From Heliomicrobium undosum (GTDB lineage Bacteria > Bacillota > Desulfitobacteriia > Heliobacteriales > Heliobacteriaceae), in the NCBI RefSeq assembly GCF_009877425.1, contig NZ_WXEY01000004.1, positions 62,001 to 126,000 on the forward strand: a stretch of DNA of 64,000 bases, read 5' to 3'. Position 1 is the first letter of the stretch; each line of letters starts with the position of its first letter. The position numbers and the translations under genes were made by a program. Below are positions 25,328 to 34,404 of the stretch, piece after piece. Under the pieces are notes generated by a model. It searched no databases and was not told where the DNA came from. It saw only the letters and a list, made by a program, of their open reading frames with translations.

Positions 25328-27121
25328 ATGACCGTGTCAGGGATTCGAGGGACGGCCTTTCGCTTCTGGCTCGCCTTGACGGCCTTGAGCCTCGCCGGGA
25401 TTTTGGTGATGGCCGGGCATTTCATTCGCACGGAACGAGCACAGTTGGAAGAGGCGCTGCGTAATGAGGCGTTGGCCGGCGCCAATCTGTTGGCGAGCGC
25501 TGTCGGACCGGAATTGCCAAAAGGGGACGTTGAGCGGATCAATTCCCTGGCCTGGGCGCTTCTCAACCAGCCGAACATCCAGTATGTGCGCGTCCTTGAT
25601 GCGAACGGCCATGTGGTGACCCAGCGGGAAAAAACACACTATGTGGCGGATGTGCTGATCGAGCAGGTGCCCGTGTTGGACCTCGACAAAAACCTCGGAA
25701 CCGTGGAAATCGCGGTGCGGATGACAGACCTTCGAAAACAACAGAAGCAACGATTCGACTATTCGGCGGCAGTCGCCTGCCTGGCTTCGATCGTAGCGGT
25801 CGCCTTCTCCGCCTGGGTCAGCCGCCGACTAACGCTCCCCCTGGTGCGCTTGCGGGAGGCGGCGCGTCGTATGGCTGACGGCGATCGGACGGTTTGCGTC
25901 CCAGAGGCAGGGACGGAGGAAACAGCTGCGTTGGCTGTCGCCTTTAACCAGATGGCTGCGGCTGTGGCTGATCACCAGGCGTTGCTGCAGGAAGAGATCC
26001 GCAAAGCCACAGCGAGCCTGGCGGAAAAGGTGGAGACACTGGAGTCGCTGGACTGTATCTTTCGGAGCGTATTGGCGCAAAACACGCGCCGGGACGAGGT
26101 GATCCGGACGATTATCGCCCACATCCAGGCGCGTGTGCCGGCGGAAGCGATCTCCATCGCCGTGTGGGAAGAGGGAAAGAAGACAGCCGAGTTTTACATC
26201 TGGGAGTCTCAGGGAGCGGGGATCGTGTCCGATTCGATTCCCCTCGATCAAACGCGCTTGTTGGCAGTGGCGGCGGAGGGACAGTTGCGGATCTGCGCAG
26301 ATCTGAGCCGGGAGGCGATGAGCCCGCAAGAGGAGGAACTGCTGGCCTTGGGGTACCATTCGACGGTGTATGTTCCCCTGATGGCCGGGGAGAAGGCCTT
26401 GGGCGCCATCATTGTCAGCAGCCGGGAACCCGGTTATTACACTGATGAGACGGCGGGACGCCTGACCGAGATGGCCCAGGCCGTTTCTATATCCCTCAAC
26501 AACGCCAATGCCTATGCATCGCTGAATAACGCCTTCTGGCAGATGATTAAGACCCTCTCCCGGGCGATCGACATGCGCGACGCCTATACGGGTGGGCATT
26601 CTGAACAGGTGATGCTCCTGTCGCGGGCGATTGCCCGCCTGGCGGGACTTTCCGACGGGGAAATCGAAACGATCGGCATCGCCGGGCTGCTCCATGATGT
26701 GGGCAAGATCGGCATCCGGGAAAGCATCCTGCAAAAGCCGGGACCCTTGAGCGCCGACGAATTTGCCGAGATGAAAAGCCACTCGGCCATGGGCGCCGAA
26801 CTGCTGCGGCCCATCGGGCTGTTCCGGAAGGTGGCCGATATCGTTCATTACCACCATGAACGCTTTGATGGAAAAGGCTATCCCCTCGGACTTCGCGGTG
26901 AGGAGATTCCGATGGCCAGCCGGGTGATCGCCATCGCTGACGCGATTGACGCCATGGCCAGCGATCGCCCCTACCGCAAGGGATTGCCGCCTGGTGTCAT
27001 TCAGGAGGAACTGCGCAGGCACGCCGGGTCCCAGTTCGATCCCCGGCTGGCGGAGATCGCCATCGAGCATTTTGATGAACTGATGGCGCTGGTGCTTCGG
27101 ACCACTGATCCGGCGATGTAA
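25328..27121 (+). CDS. HAMP-GAF-HD-GYP putative c-di-GMP phosphodiesterase
   Basis: A 597-residue membrane protein. TM1 (WLALTALSLAGILVMAGHF) and TM2 (SAAVACLASIVAVAFSAWV) flank a small extracellular domain; HAMP, a GAF-like domain (residues about 230-380) and an HD-GYP domain follow. The catalytic signatures are LLHDVGKIGI (HD) and HERFDGKGYPLGLRGEEIP, the latter containing the GYP triad with its flanking residues, so the domain looks active for c-di-GMP hydrolysis. GGAGAGG precedes ATG 25328. It is the only clear c-di-GMP enzyme in the window and ends in a bidirectional terminator shared with the hybrid kinase. Confidence 0.92.
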   Translation: MTVSGIRGTAFRFWLALTALSLAGILVMAGHFIRTERAQLEEALRNEALAGANLLASAVGPELPKGDVERINSLAWALLNQPNIQYVRVLDANGHVVTQREKTHYVADVLIEQVPVLDLDKNLGTVEIAVRMTDLRKQQKQRFDYSAAVACLASIVAVAFSAWVSRRLTLPLVRLREAARRMADGDRTVCVPEAGTEETAALAVAFNQMAAAVADHQALLQEEIRKATASLAEKVETLESLDCIFRSVLAQNTRRDEVIRTIIAHIQARVPAEAISIAVWEEGKKTAEFYIWESQGAGIVSDSIPLDQTRLLAVAAEGQLRICADLSREAMSPQEEELLALGYHSTVYVPLMAGEKALGAIIVSSREPGYYTDETAGRLTEMAQAVSISLNNANAYASLNNAFWQMIKTLSRAIDMRDAYTGGHSEQVMLLSRAIARLAGLSDGEIETIGIAGLLHDVGKIGIRESILQKPGPLSADEFAEMKSHSAMGAELLRPIGLFRKVADIVHYHHERFDGKGYPLGLRGEEIPMASRVIAIADAIDAMASDRPYRKGLPPGVIQEELRRHAGSQFDPRLAEIAIEHFDELMALVLRTTDPAM

Positions 27122-27165
27122 AAAAGCAGCGGGCTATGCGACGAGCCCGCTGCTTCCGTTTTTTA
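27121..27165. terminator. Bidirectional terminator between HD-GYP and hybrid kinase genes
   Basis: A 12-bp stem AAGCAGCGGGCT / AGCCCGCTGCTT with A-runs on the left and T-runs on the right. It serves both convergent genes. Confidence 0.88.
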
Positions 27166-29577
27166 CGCTTTCTCCCCGTCCTTTTCTTCGCTAGAGAAGA
27201 GCCGGTGCTGGTCCAGGGCACACAGCAATTGATGCTTTTTCACCGGCTTTTCGAGGAGGGAGTCGCAGCCGGCGGCAAGGCAGCGTTCCCGGTCCTCCGG
27301 GAACACGCTGGCCGTCAGGGCAATGATGGGGATGGGAGGGGTTCCCCGGTCTGCTTCGAGGCTGCGGATTTCCCGGGTGGCCTGGTAGCCGTCCATCACC
27401 GGCATGGAGATGTCCATCAGCACAAGGGCATAGGATTTTTGGCTGAACTTGGCGACGGCTTCTTCTCCGTTTTCGGCCACGTCGAGCCGGTAACCGGTGC
27501 TCTTCAGATAGAGTTGCACCAGCAGGATGTTGACGGGGGAGTCTTCAACGAGCAGAATGTCGACGGGAGGTTCCTGGGCGGTTTCTACTCGTTCCCCTAG
27601 AGCCCCTGCCGTTTCCCCTAGATTCCCTGTTGTTTCTCCGGTTGTTCCCTCTATTGTTTCCCAGTGCGGGTGGCTTTGCCGTCCGTCCAGGCCCGTCGCT
27701 TGCTCCGAGCTTCCCGCCGATTCTGTGAGACGGCTCTCCACGGATACGGCGGGGAGCAGGTGAGGCGGCGGAAGAGCGACCATGCAAGCGGTGAAGGTGA
27801 AGGCGCTGCCTTTTCCCGGTTCGCTGTCGACCCGGATCTGCCCGCCCATCAGTTCGACGAGGCGCTTGCAGATGGCGAGGCCGAGGCCTGTTCCCCCAAA
27901 TCGCCGTGTCAATGAGGCGTCGCCCTGGGTAAAGCTGTCGAAGATTTGGTCCTGCCACTGCGGTGGGATGCCAACGCCTGTATCGACGACGGAAAAGCGC
28001 AGGTGGACCGGTTGACCGGATTGCAACACCTCCGGGTCAGCGACTTCGATGAGGAGGGAGACGGCGCCTGTCTCGGTGAACTTGATGGCGTTGCCGAGGA
28101 GGTTGAAGAGCACCTGGCGGAGGACGCCGGCGTCGCCCAGCAGGAGGCGAGGGACATCATCGGGCAGTTGCGCCGTCAGTTCGAGGCCTTTTTCCTGGGC
28201 GCGGGTGGAGAAGAGGGTCATCGTATCATTGACCAGGTTATCCAGGTAGAATTCAACAGGCTGCAACGCCTGTTTGCCTGACTCGATTTTGGACAAGTCG
28301 AGGATGTCATTGATCAGCGCCAAGAGGTTGTTGCCGGCGTCGCGGAAGATGTGGACGAACTTTTTTTGCTCTTCATTGAGCGGTGTCTCCCAGAGCAGGT
28401 CGGCCATGCCGATGATGGCGTTCATAGGGGTGCGGATTTCATGGCTCATATTGGCCAGAAAGGCGCTCTTGGCGCGGTTGGCCACATCGGCTTCTTCTTT
28501 TGCCAGTAGTAAGGCCGCCTGCATCTGCCGGCGCTCTTGCAGTTCCTTTTCCAAGGCTAGGGTTTTGTGCTGGATCTCTGCTTCCATTTCACTCGTCTGA
28601 ATGATGATTTTGCCGGTCAAGGGGCGCAGTAGTAGGGTGATCGCCAAGACGCCGAGGACGATTAATCCGAATATAACGCCGGCGAGCAGGCTGATCTGGA
28701 CCCGGATGGGAGCGTAGAACTCGTCGGAACTCATCATGACCAGGATCGCCCAGCAAGTGTCCGGGATCGGACCGTAGGCGATGATGTTGTGAGGGGCCAA
28801 AAACAAATGGGGATTGTAAACGCCGCTTTGTCCCTCGACCGCTTTCAGGAGTGCCGCCCCGACAGGGGCTTTTGTGTCAATAGGGAAGGGAGAGGGGAGG
28901 GGCGCCTCGTGAAGGTTGAACAGACGCTCGCCCTGCCCTCCCCGGACGCGCGCGAGCAAGACTTCCCCCGTATCGCCAAGTCCCGCCTTGTCTTCCAAAA
29001 TCCGGCGCAACCCGTCCAATCGGAAGATGACCGTATCGTAGCCGAGCACGTCGCCGGTCGCTGCGGTGATGGGCGCGCTGACGAGGAGGGCGGGCGTGCC
29101 TTCGATCAACGCGGGGCCGTGGATGGTCGGACTGCCGCTGTTGTCTCCCGCGATACAGGGGCATTCCTGTGGCAACGGGACGCCGACTCGGACCACCGGT
29201 TGTCCATCCCGGTCAAAGCGGGTGATGCCGATGACGCCGGCTTCCGGGTTCAGGGCTTCTTTCAGCCGTTCAGCCGTATACACGGCCAGTTCCTGGCGGC
29301 TGATCTCGCCGTGATAGTAGGCGGAGAGGCTTTTTTTGATTTGACTGCGGCTGGTCACCTGAAGGGTGACCTCGCGGCCCCTCGACAAAAACTGTTCCAG
29401 CACCATGGTCCGGGAGCGGAGCGCCGCGACCAGTCGCTGCTCGGAATCACTTTGCAAGTGATTATAGAGGGGGATGATGCTGACCAGGGCGATCAAGATC
29501 CCGATAGTAAGGATCCCCAGGGCCGAATAACCGATGATGTTTTTTTTAAACTGTTCCGGCTTGTCCAGTCTGACCAT
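27163..29577 (-). CDS. Hybrid sensor histidine kinase with C-terminal receiver
   Basis: An 804-residue membrane kinase: TM1 (ALGILTIGILIALVSIIPLY), an extracellular Cache-like domain of about 270 residues (for example VIGITRFDRDGQPVVRVGVP), TM2 (LLAGVIFGLIVLGVLAITLL), a coiled coil, HisKA (MSHEIRTPMNAIIG), HATPase (DTGVGIPPQWQDQIFDSF, GGTGLGLAICKRLV) and a receiver (ILLVEDSPVNILLVQLYL) with phospho-acceptor Asp in ALVLMDISMPVMDG. A low-complexity linker rich in Gly, Glu and Thr (TGETTGNLGETAGALGE) joins kinase and receiver. The start ATG 29577 has GGGAGG; the open frame extends 64 codons further without support. No His-phosphotransfer or DNA-binding partner is adjacent. Confidence 0.93.
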   Translation of the reverse strand: MVRLDKPEQFKKNIIGYSALGILTIGILIALVSIIPLYNHLQSDSEQRLVAALRSRTMVLEQFLSRGREVTLQVTSRSQIKKSLSAYYHGEISRQELAVYTAERLKEALNPEAGVIGITRFDRDGQPVVRVGVPLPQECPCIAGDNSGSPTIHGPALIEGTPALLVSAPITAATGDVLGYDTVIFRLDGLRRILEDKAGLGDTGEVLLARVRGGQGERLFNLHEAPLPSPFPIDTKAPVGAALLKAVEGQSGVYNPHLFLAPHNIIAYGPIPDTCWAILVMMSSDEFYAPIRVQISLLAGVIFGLIVLGVLAITLLLRPLTGKIIIQTSEMEAEIQHKTLALEKELQERRQMQAALLLAKEEADVANRAKSAFLANMSHEIRTPMNAIIGMADLLWETPLNEEQKKFVHIFRDAGNNLLALINDILDLSKIESGKQALQPVEFYLDNLVNDTMTLFSTRAQEKGLELTAQLPDDVPRLLLGDAGVLRQVLFNLLGNAIKFTETGAVSLLIEVADPEVLQSGQPVHLRFSVVDTGVGIPPQWQDQIFDSFTQGDASLTRRFGGTGLGLAICKRLVELMGGQIRVDSEPGKGSAFTFTACMVALPPPHLLPAVSVESRLTESAGSSEQATGLDGRQSHPHWETIEGTTGETTGNLGETAGALGERVETAQEPPVDILLVEDSPVNILLVQLYLKSTGYRLDVAENGEEAVAKFSQKSYALVLMDISMPVMDGYQATREIRSLEADRGTPPIPIIALTASVFPEDRERCLAAGCDSLLEKPVKKHQLLCALDQHRLFSSEEKDGEKA

Positions 29578-29908
29578 GGCATGGATCCTCCCGGTCGATA
29601 TCGCTGGACGACGAGTGAAGGGGAAATGCGCATATATAATGATGATACCAGTGAAACCAGGGGGAAGGAAAGGAAAAATGCAGGAAATTGACGCTTTGCT
29701 GGGGCTGGTCCGGCATGGGGGAACCGGGTCTTGATATGGGGCTGTTGGAAGACCTTTCATCATTGACATGAGACCTGATTTAGGGTATTATAGTTAGCAT
29801 GCGCCGCGCTACGGAAGCCCTGAACTGGGCAACCGTTGGATCGGTTCCCACCGTATTCCGCTTTACTTTTGTCTATTCCATCGATATACTATTTTTATGT
29901 AGACCTAC

Positions 29909-30002
29909 GGAGAGATGGCCGAGTTGGTCGAAGGCGCACGATTGGAAATCGTGTAGGCGGGCAAAACCTGTCTCGAGGGTTCGAATCCCTCTCTCTCCGC
30001 CA
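29909..30002 (+). tRNA. tRNA-Ser (GGA)
   Basis: A class II tRNA with acceptor stem GGAGAGA / TCTCTCC, anticodon stem-loop CACGA-TTGGAAA-TCGTG giving anticodon GGA, a long variable arm, T-loop GGTTCGAATCC and encoded CCA. Confidence 0.96.
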
Positions 30003-30058
30003 GCAACTACCCGGTAACCGGATCCATGTAACCTCGGTTGCCTTTTCTACGTGAAGAT

Positions 30059-30331
30059 TGGCCGTGCTACACGGGGCGTTAGCGGTGCCTTGTCACCCGC
30101 AATCCGCTACAGCGGGGTGGATGCCCGAATTGAGGGCCTGACTTGTGGGGTCTGGCTTCTGCAAGTGACGTTGAAGATTGGGTCCTGCGCAACGGAAACC
30201 TATGAACCCCGCCAGGTCCGGGAGGAAGCAACGGTAAGTAGGCCCTTTCGGGTGCCGCAGGGGAGCCTGGTCTGAGTTAACTACAGGGGTAACGCCCGGA
30301 AGCCAGTGTTCGAAGTCGGGTGCACGGCCAT
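30059..30331 (+). ncRNA. ffs: Signal recognition particle RNA (long Bacillus type)
   Basis: About 270 nt. The closing helix pairs TGGCCGTGC at 30059 with GCACGGCCA ending at 30330. The universally conserved SRP domain IV is visible as GTCCGGGAGGAAGCAACGGTA near 30215-30236. The length and the presence of the Alu-like 5' half fit the Firmicute scRNA rather than the short 4.5S form. It lies between tRNA-Ser and dnaX, the usual Firmicute position. Confidence 0.93.
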
Positions 30332-30363
30332 AATTATATTTTGCAGTTGTATCGGTAAGAAAA

Positions 30364-30386
30364 GATGGTGTAAGCCATCTTTTTTC
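30364..30386 (+). terminator. Terminator after SRP RNA
   Basis: AGATGG / CCATCT stem with TTTTTT tail, immediately before the dnaX region. Confidence 0.8.
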
Positions 30387-30449
30387 TGTATGTAAGCGTA
30401 ATGCCAGCTGGGTCGCCTCGGCGGACCGGCGGAGATGTGGGAGGATGTC

Positions 30450-32369
30450 ATGGCCTATCTGGCGCTATACCGGGAGTGGCGACCCCAGAGCTTTCAGGAA
30501 CTGGTCGGCCAGGAGCATGTGAGCCGGACCTTGCAGAACGCCATCGCCTACCAGCGGATCGCCCATGCCTATCTCTTTTGCGGCCCCCGGGGGACGGGGA
30601 AGACGACGACGGCCAAGATCCTGGCCAAGGCGCTCAATTGCAGCGGCCATGGCCCGGTGAGACCCTGCAACGACTGCCCTAACTGCCGCGCCATCAACAC
30701 GGGCGCCTCCCACGACGTGCTGGAGATCGACGCGGCGTCCAACCGGGGCGTCGATGAGATCCGCGAGTTGCGCGAACAGGTCAAGTACGCGCCCCAAGAG
30801 GGGAACTTCAAGGTCTACATCATCGACGAGGTCCACATGCTGACGACGGAGGCCTTCAACGCCCTCTTGAAGACGCTGGAGGAGCCGCCGGCCAACGTGA
30901 TCTTTGTGCTGGCCACGACAGAGGTGCACAAAATCCCGGCCACCATCCTCTCCCGCTGCCAGCGCTTTGACTTTCGCCGCCTCGGCATCAACGAGATCGT
31001 CGACCGACTGGAGCGGATCTGCCGCCATCACGAGATTGCGGCCTCTCGCGAGACGCTGTCCTTTATCGCCCGCAAGGCCGAAGGGGGCATGCGGGACGCC
31101 CTGGGGATCCTCGATCAATGCGTCTCTTACGCCGGAAATGAGATCAACAGCGGCGACGTGACGGCCATCCTGGGCGCTGTCGCCGACGAGATACTCTATG
31201 AAATGACCCAGGGCCTGGCGGAAGACCGGCTCTCCGATGTGCTGATGCAACTGAATGACCTGATCAACCGGGGCAAAGAGGTGCGGCCGCTGACGCGGGA
31301 TCTGATCGAGCACTACCGGGACCGGTTGATCCTGCGGACGGTGCCGGGCGCCGCCGATCTGGCGGACATGCCCGACGACATCGCCGCGAAGGTCAAGGAG
31401 ACAGGACACGTCTACAGCGCGGCCGACCTGCAAGCCTGCATCGCCCTGTTGAGCCAGGCCGAAAACGACATGAAGTGGACAACCCATCCGCGCATCCTCC
31501 TGGAGGTGGCCTTTGTCCGCATCGCCCGCCGGGAGTGGGGGAATGGGGCGACCGGCGCGGTTGTCGGCGTAGCCGCTGGAACAGCGATGGCTGGCTCTGC
31601 CCCTGGCACAACGACAGCGCTGAGCCAAGGCCCGGGCGCCGGCAACGCCCCGGCGGCGTCACTGTCACCGGCTTCGGGTGGGGCCGTCGGTGCTGCCGAC
31701 ATGGAGATGCGCGCCCTCCGGCGGCGGGTCGAGAGCCTCGAGGCCAAGTTGCGGGAGATGCAGCAGGTAGTCGAGCACCAGGGCGCGGCTTCCGGTGAAA
31801 AGCGCCCCAGCCCTTATTCGGAGGCGCCCCGGCGCGCAAACCCTCCAATGCCCTCCGCAACCATCCCCTCACCGGATGAGGAGACAAAAGCGGCGGCCAA
31901 GCCTGCCGAAGCGCCGATCCATTTTGACCAGGTCAACGCCTGCTGGCCCGATGTGCTCGCTGCCGCGCTGGAGCGCATCTCCCCGTTGAAACGCTCCATC
32001 CTGCGGGGACAGACGCGTTTGGCTGGCGTTGAACAGAACCGGGTCGTCTTGGTCCATAACAACACCCTCTATGACCAGCCCAACGATCCGAAATTGAGCG
32101 ATGTGGTGAACGCCCTCAAGGAGGAGTTTTCCAAGGCCCTGAGCAGGCCGGTGTTGATTCAACTCTGCCATGAAAGCCAGTGGACGCCCAAAGGGGAACC
32201 GCAGCAGCGGCAAGGGGGGAACCGCCCTCCGGCGCCGGCGAAGGCGGCGGGATCAGGCGGCGTGTCCCCGCCCTGGGCCGATCCGACCTATATCCGTGAC
32301 AAGGTTTTTCAAGACCCCAACCTGCCTGTGGAATTCGACGACGATGACACGTTGGACGGACTGGAATAG
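30450..32369 (+). CDS. dnaX: DNA polymerase III subunit gamma/tau
   Basis: The clamp-loader ATPase of the replisome, 639 residues. The AAA+ part includes LYREWRPQSFQELVGQEHV, Walker A FCGPRGTGKTTTAK, a zinc-binding cysteine cluster CNDCPNC, Walker B KVYIIDEVHML and sensor region VIFVLATTEVHKIPATILSR. A Gly/Ala/Pro-rich linker (around residues 370-420) precedes the tau C-terminus. No slippery A6G heptamer that would produce a separate gamma protein was noticed. ATG 30450 is chosen with GGGAGG upstream; ATG 30435 is less likely. It heads the dnaX-ybaB-recR neighbourhood. Confidence 0.96.
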   Translation: MAYLALYREWRPQSFQELVGQEHVSRTLQNAIAYQRIAHAYLFCGPRGTGKTTTAKILAKALNCSGHGPVRPCNDCPNCRAINTGASHDVLEIDAASNRGVDEIRELREQVKYAPQEGNFKVYIIDEVHMLTTEAFNALLKTLEEPPANVIFVLATTEVHKIPATILSRCQRFDFRRLGINEIVDRLERICRHHEIAASRETLSFIARKAEGGMRDALGILDQCVSYAGNEINSGDVTAILGAVADEILYEMTQGLAEDRLSDVLMQLNDLINRGKEVRPLTRDLIEHYRDRLILRTVPGAADLADMPDDIAAKVKETGHVYSAADLQACIALLSQAENDMKWTTHPRILLEVAFVRIARREWGNGATGAVVGVAAGTAMAGSAPGTTTALSQGPGAGNAPAASLSPASGGAVGAADMEMRALRRRVESLEAKLREMQQVVEHQGAASGEKRPSPYSEAPRRANPPMPSATIPSPDEETKAAAKPAEAPIHFDQVNACWPDVLAAALERISPLKRSILRGQTRLAGVEQNRVVLVHNNTLYDQPNDPKLSDVVNALKEEFSKALSRPVLIQLCHESQWTPKGEPQQRQGGNRPPAPAKAAGSGGVSPPWADPTYIRDKVFQDPNLPVEFDDDDTLDGLE

Positions 32370-32382
32370 GACAGCGCAATAG

Positions 32383-32421
32383 AAAAAGGCCTGGAGGCGA
32401 TGATCGCCCCCGGCCTTTTTC
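32383..32421. terminator. Bidirectional terminator after dnaX
   Basis: AAAAAGGCC / GGCCTTTTT with an inner GGCGATGATCGCC hairpin. It serves dnaX on the plus strand and the two small minus-strand genes from the other side. Confidence 0.85.
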
Positions 32422-32444
32422 TATGAAACCGGACGGAAGTGGAG

Positions 32445-32567
32445 CTACCGGAACTGCAACCAGCGTCGGTTGCGCATGGTCCAGCGGATTCCCAGACGGG
32501 CCAGGTTGTACATGATATACCCCCGAAGCCCCATGGGAACCAGGCGAGCCAACAGGCGTCGCTGCAT
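32445..32567 (-). CDS. 40-residue basic hypothetical peptide
   Basis: The peptide begins MQRRLLARLVPMGLRGYIMY and ends RNRRWLQFR, with net charge strongly positive and an amphipathic pattern. GGGGGTGG lies just before ATG 32567. It follows the 56-residue acidic gene by 28 bases on the same strand and ends before the bidirectional dnaX terminator. No family recognised. Confidence 0.5.
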   Translation of the reverse strand: MQRRLLARLVPMGLRGYIMYNLARLGIRWTMRNRRWLQFR

Positions 32568-32595
32568 CACACCACCCCCGGCTTAGCATGCCCCG

Positions 32596-32766
32596 TCAAG
32601 AAGGTGTTCTTTCTTCGCCCTTCTCTCCGACGAGCATCTCTGTGCGGACGGGACCGCGCGCCACATCCGGCGTTTCCTCGAAATCGTCGGGATTGAGCCC
32701 CTCCTTGAGTTCCAGTTCCAATTTCTTCGCGTCGGGGGCGATTTTGCCGTCTTCACGACCGCTCAT
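32596..32766 (-). CDS. 56-residue acidic hypothetical protein
   Basis: A small soluble protein starting MSGREDGKIAPDAKKLELEL, rich in Glu, Asp and Lys and probably unstructured or helical. The start at 32766 has GGAGG 10 bases upstream. It pairs with the 40-residue basic peptide downstream; the opposite charges are notable. An upstream minus-strand ORF (from 32948) ends with its TGA overlapping this ATG but looks noncoding. Confidence 0.5.
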   Translation of the reverse strand: MSGREDGKIAPDAKKLELELKEGLNPDDFEETPDVARGPVRTEMLVGEKGEERTPS

Positions 32767-32915
32767 CTGTGCATTACCTCCATTGTCGTCATCGTTGCCG
32801 TCGTTGTGTTTTCGCAAGCCCTTCTCGTCTTCGTCGTCGCGCCCACGTCCATCTCAATGTGCGCGAAAAGGTCTGAAAATACGCAAGGACGCCGGAAAAT
32901 CACTGGGGGAAAACA

Positions 32916-32944
32916 TTGACAGAGCGGTATGGATCCACTATACT
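32916..32944 (+). promoter_or_regulatory. Consensus sigma-A promoter for the 33064 small gene
   Basis: TTGACA (32916-32921), 17-base spacer, TATACT (32939-32944), pointing right. The leader to the 29-residue gene is about 110 bases. Confidence 0.75.
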
Positions 32945-33063
32945 TCACATAATCTTAAAATGCTTAACAGAAATTTAACGCGAGCATAGCCTGTAGTACC
33001 GGATGTCAGCAGGATAAGCGCCACCGCAATCAACCGGAATACCACAGGAAGGGGGGGAGATAG

Positions 33064-33153
33064 ATGACCTCGTGGATTAACACGGACCTTGTCCTCCTGG
33101 CCGTTGCCATCACGGGGCTGCTGTTCGCGTTGATGCAACCTGCGCCGAGATAA
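33064..33153 (+). CDS. 29-residue single-helix membrane peptide
   Basis: The peptide starts MTSWINTDLVLLAVAITGLL and ends FALMQPAPR: one transmembrane helix with a short N-terminal head and positive C-terminus. It has an AGGGGGGGAG ribosome binding site, its own near-consensus promoter and a strong terminator, so it forms an independent unit like pshX. It has no His, so it is a less obvious pigment-binding subunit. I do not recognise the family; genes this short are usually missed by annotation. Confidence 0.6.
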   Translation: MTSWINTDLVLLAVAITGLLFALMQPAPR

Positions 33154-33188
33154 CAAGGGGAGGGGTATTTATTTTAGTACCCAGTCGG

Positions 33189-33237
33189 TAACACTGCCGC
33201 GAGACCGGGACCGGTTTGCGCGGCAGTGTTATTTTTT
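33189..33237 (+). terminator. Terminator of the 29-residue gene
   Basis: TAACACTGCCGCG / CGCGGCAGTGTTA, 13 bp, followed by TTTTTT. It ends the small-peptide transcript before ybaB. Confidence 0.88.
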
Positions 33238-33310
33238 GCGGTCCGGCGCTTTATATTGCTGTTGAATTGTGGTAAACTACTGACGCCAAACGCTGGGAGG
33301 GGGATTGCCG

Positions 33311-33634
33311 ATGTTCGGGAAAATGGGCGACATGCAAAAGATGATGAAACAAGTGCAAAAGATGCAACAGGATATGGCCAAACTCCAGGAGGAACTGGCC
33401 GAGCGCACCGTCGATGCCACCGGGGGCGGCGGAGCGATCAAGGTGGTCGCCAACGGGAAAAACGAGATCCTGTCCATCACCATCGCGCCGGAAGCCGTTG
33501 ACCCCGATGACGTGGAGATGCTCCAGGACCTGATCCTGACGGTGGTCAACGAGGCGCTGCGCAAGGCCCAGGAGATGGTCAGCCAGGAGATGTCCAAGGT
33601 CACGGGCGGTCTGAAGATTCCCGGTATGTTCTAA
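33311..33634 (+). CDS. ybaB: YbaB/EbfC nucleoid-associated protein
   Basis: A 107-residue DNA-binding protein, tweezer-like dimer in characterised homologues. [20 protein letters not shown] is the typical Met/Gln-rich first helix; [19 protein letters not shown] and [20 protein letters not shown] match the family core, and GGLKIPGMF is the standard ending. The ATG at 33311 is preferred over TTG 33305 because GGGAGGGGG lies 7 bases away. It is followed after 3 bases by recR, as in most bacteria. Confidence 0.95.
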   Translation: MFGKMGDMQKMMKQVQKMQQDMAKLQEELAERTVDATGGGGAIKVVANGKNEILSITIAPEAVDPDDVEMLQDLILTVVNEALRKAQEMVSQEMSKVTGGLKIPGMF

Positions 33635-33637
33635 TCG

Positions 33638-34237
33638 ATGCTCTATTATGCGGAACCGGTCGGACGGCTGATCGAGGAACTGTCCAAATTGCCGGGGGTG
33701 GGGCCGAAAACGGCCCAGCGGCTCGCCTTTCATCTGCTCCATGTTCCGCGGAGCGAAGCCGTCGCCCTCGCCAAGGCCATCGTGGAGGCCCATGACAAGA
33801 CCCTCTACTGTTCCGTCTGCACGAACCTGACCGATCGCGACCCTTGTCGGATCTGCGGCGACGCGAACCGGGACCGGGCTGTCATTTGTGTCGTAGAGGA
33901 GCCTCGTGACGTGGTGGCCGTCGAAAAGACGCGGGAGTACCGCGGTCACTACCATGTGCTCCACGGCGCCCTGTCGCCCATCGAGGGCGTCGGGCCGGAG
34001 CAGCTGCGGATCAGCCAACTGATGGCCCGGCTTGCCGACCCGGAGTTAAAGGAAGTGATCGTCGCCACCAACCCCACTGTCGAGGGGGAGGCGACAGCGG
34101 CCTACCTGGCGCGGCTGATCAAGCCCATGGGCGTCAAGGTGACGCGCATCGCCCACGGTCTGCCGGTGGGCGGCGACCTGGAGTACGCCGATCAGGTGAC
34201 GCTGCTGCGGGCGATGGAAGGCCGGCGCGAATTGTAG
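33638..34237 (+). CDS. recR: Recombination mediator RecR
   Basis: A 199-residue protein that loads RecA with RecF/RecO at gaps. The helix-hairpin-helix is [17 protein letters not shown], the zinc finger CSVCTN...DPCRICGD, and the Toprim domain [17 protein letters not shown] with [18 protein letters not shown]. The length is typical. It is co-transcribed with ybaB and followed by a terminator. Confidence 0.97.
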   Translation: MLYYAEPVGRLIEELSKLPGVGPKTAQRLAFHLLHVPRSEAVALAKAIVEAHDKTLYCSVCTNLTDRDPCRICGDANRDRAVICVVEEPRDVVAVEKTREYRGHYHVLHGALSPIEGVGPEQLRISQLMARLADPELKEVIVATNPTVEGEATAAYLARLIKPMGVKVTRIAHGLPVGGDLEYADQVTLLRAMEGRREL

Positions 34238-34244
34238 AATTGAC

Positions 34245-34289
34245 AACCGGCCTGAAGGCGGAACGAGCGCCTGCAGCCGGTTTTTTGTT
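34245..34289 (+). terminator. Terminator after recR
   Basis: AACCGGC / GCCGGTT with inner GGCG / CGCC pairing and a TTTTTTGTTTT tail. Confidence 0.85.
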
Positions 34290-34404
34290 TTGCCTCTTTT
34301 TCCCTTTTCGTTCTGAAATGGCGGGACAAGCGTAGATTGGGTAGTGGGAGTCCCCTGTTCGCTCGGGGCTCCGCCGCAATCTGAGAAAGGGGAGGGAGAG
34401 ACCG

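Noticed and set aside
30450-32369. Programmed frameshift in dnaX producing a gamma subunit
   Set aside because: No A6G-type slippery heptamer with a following hairpin was noticed.
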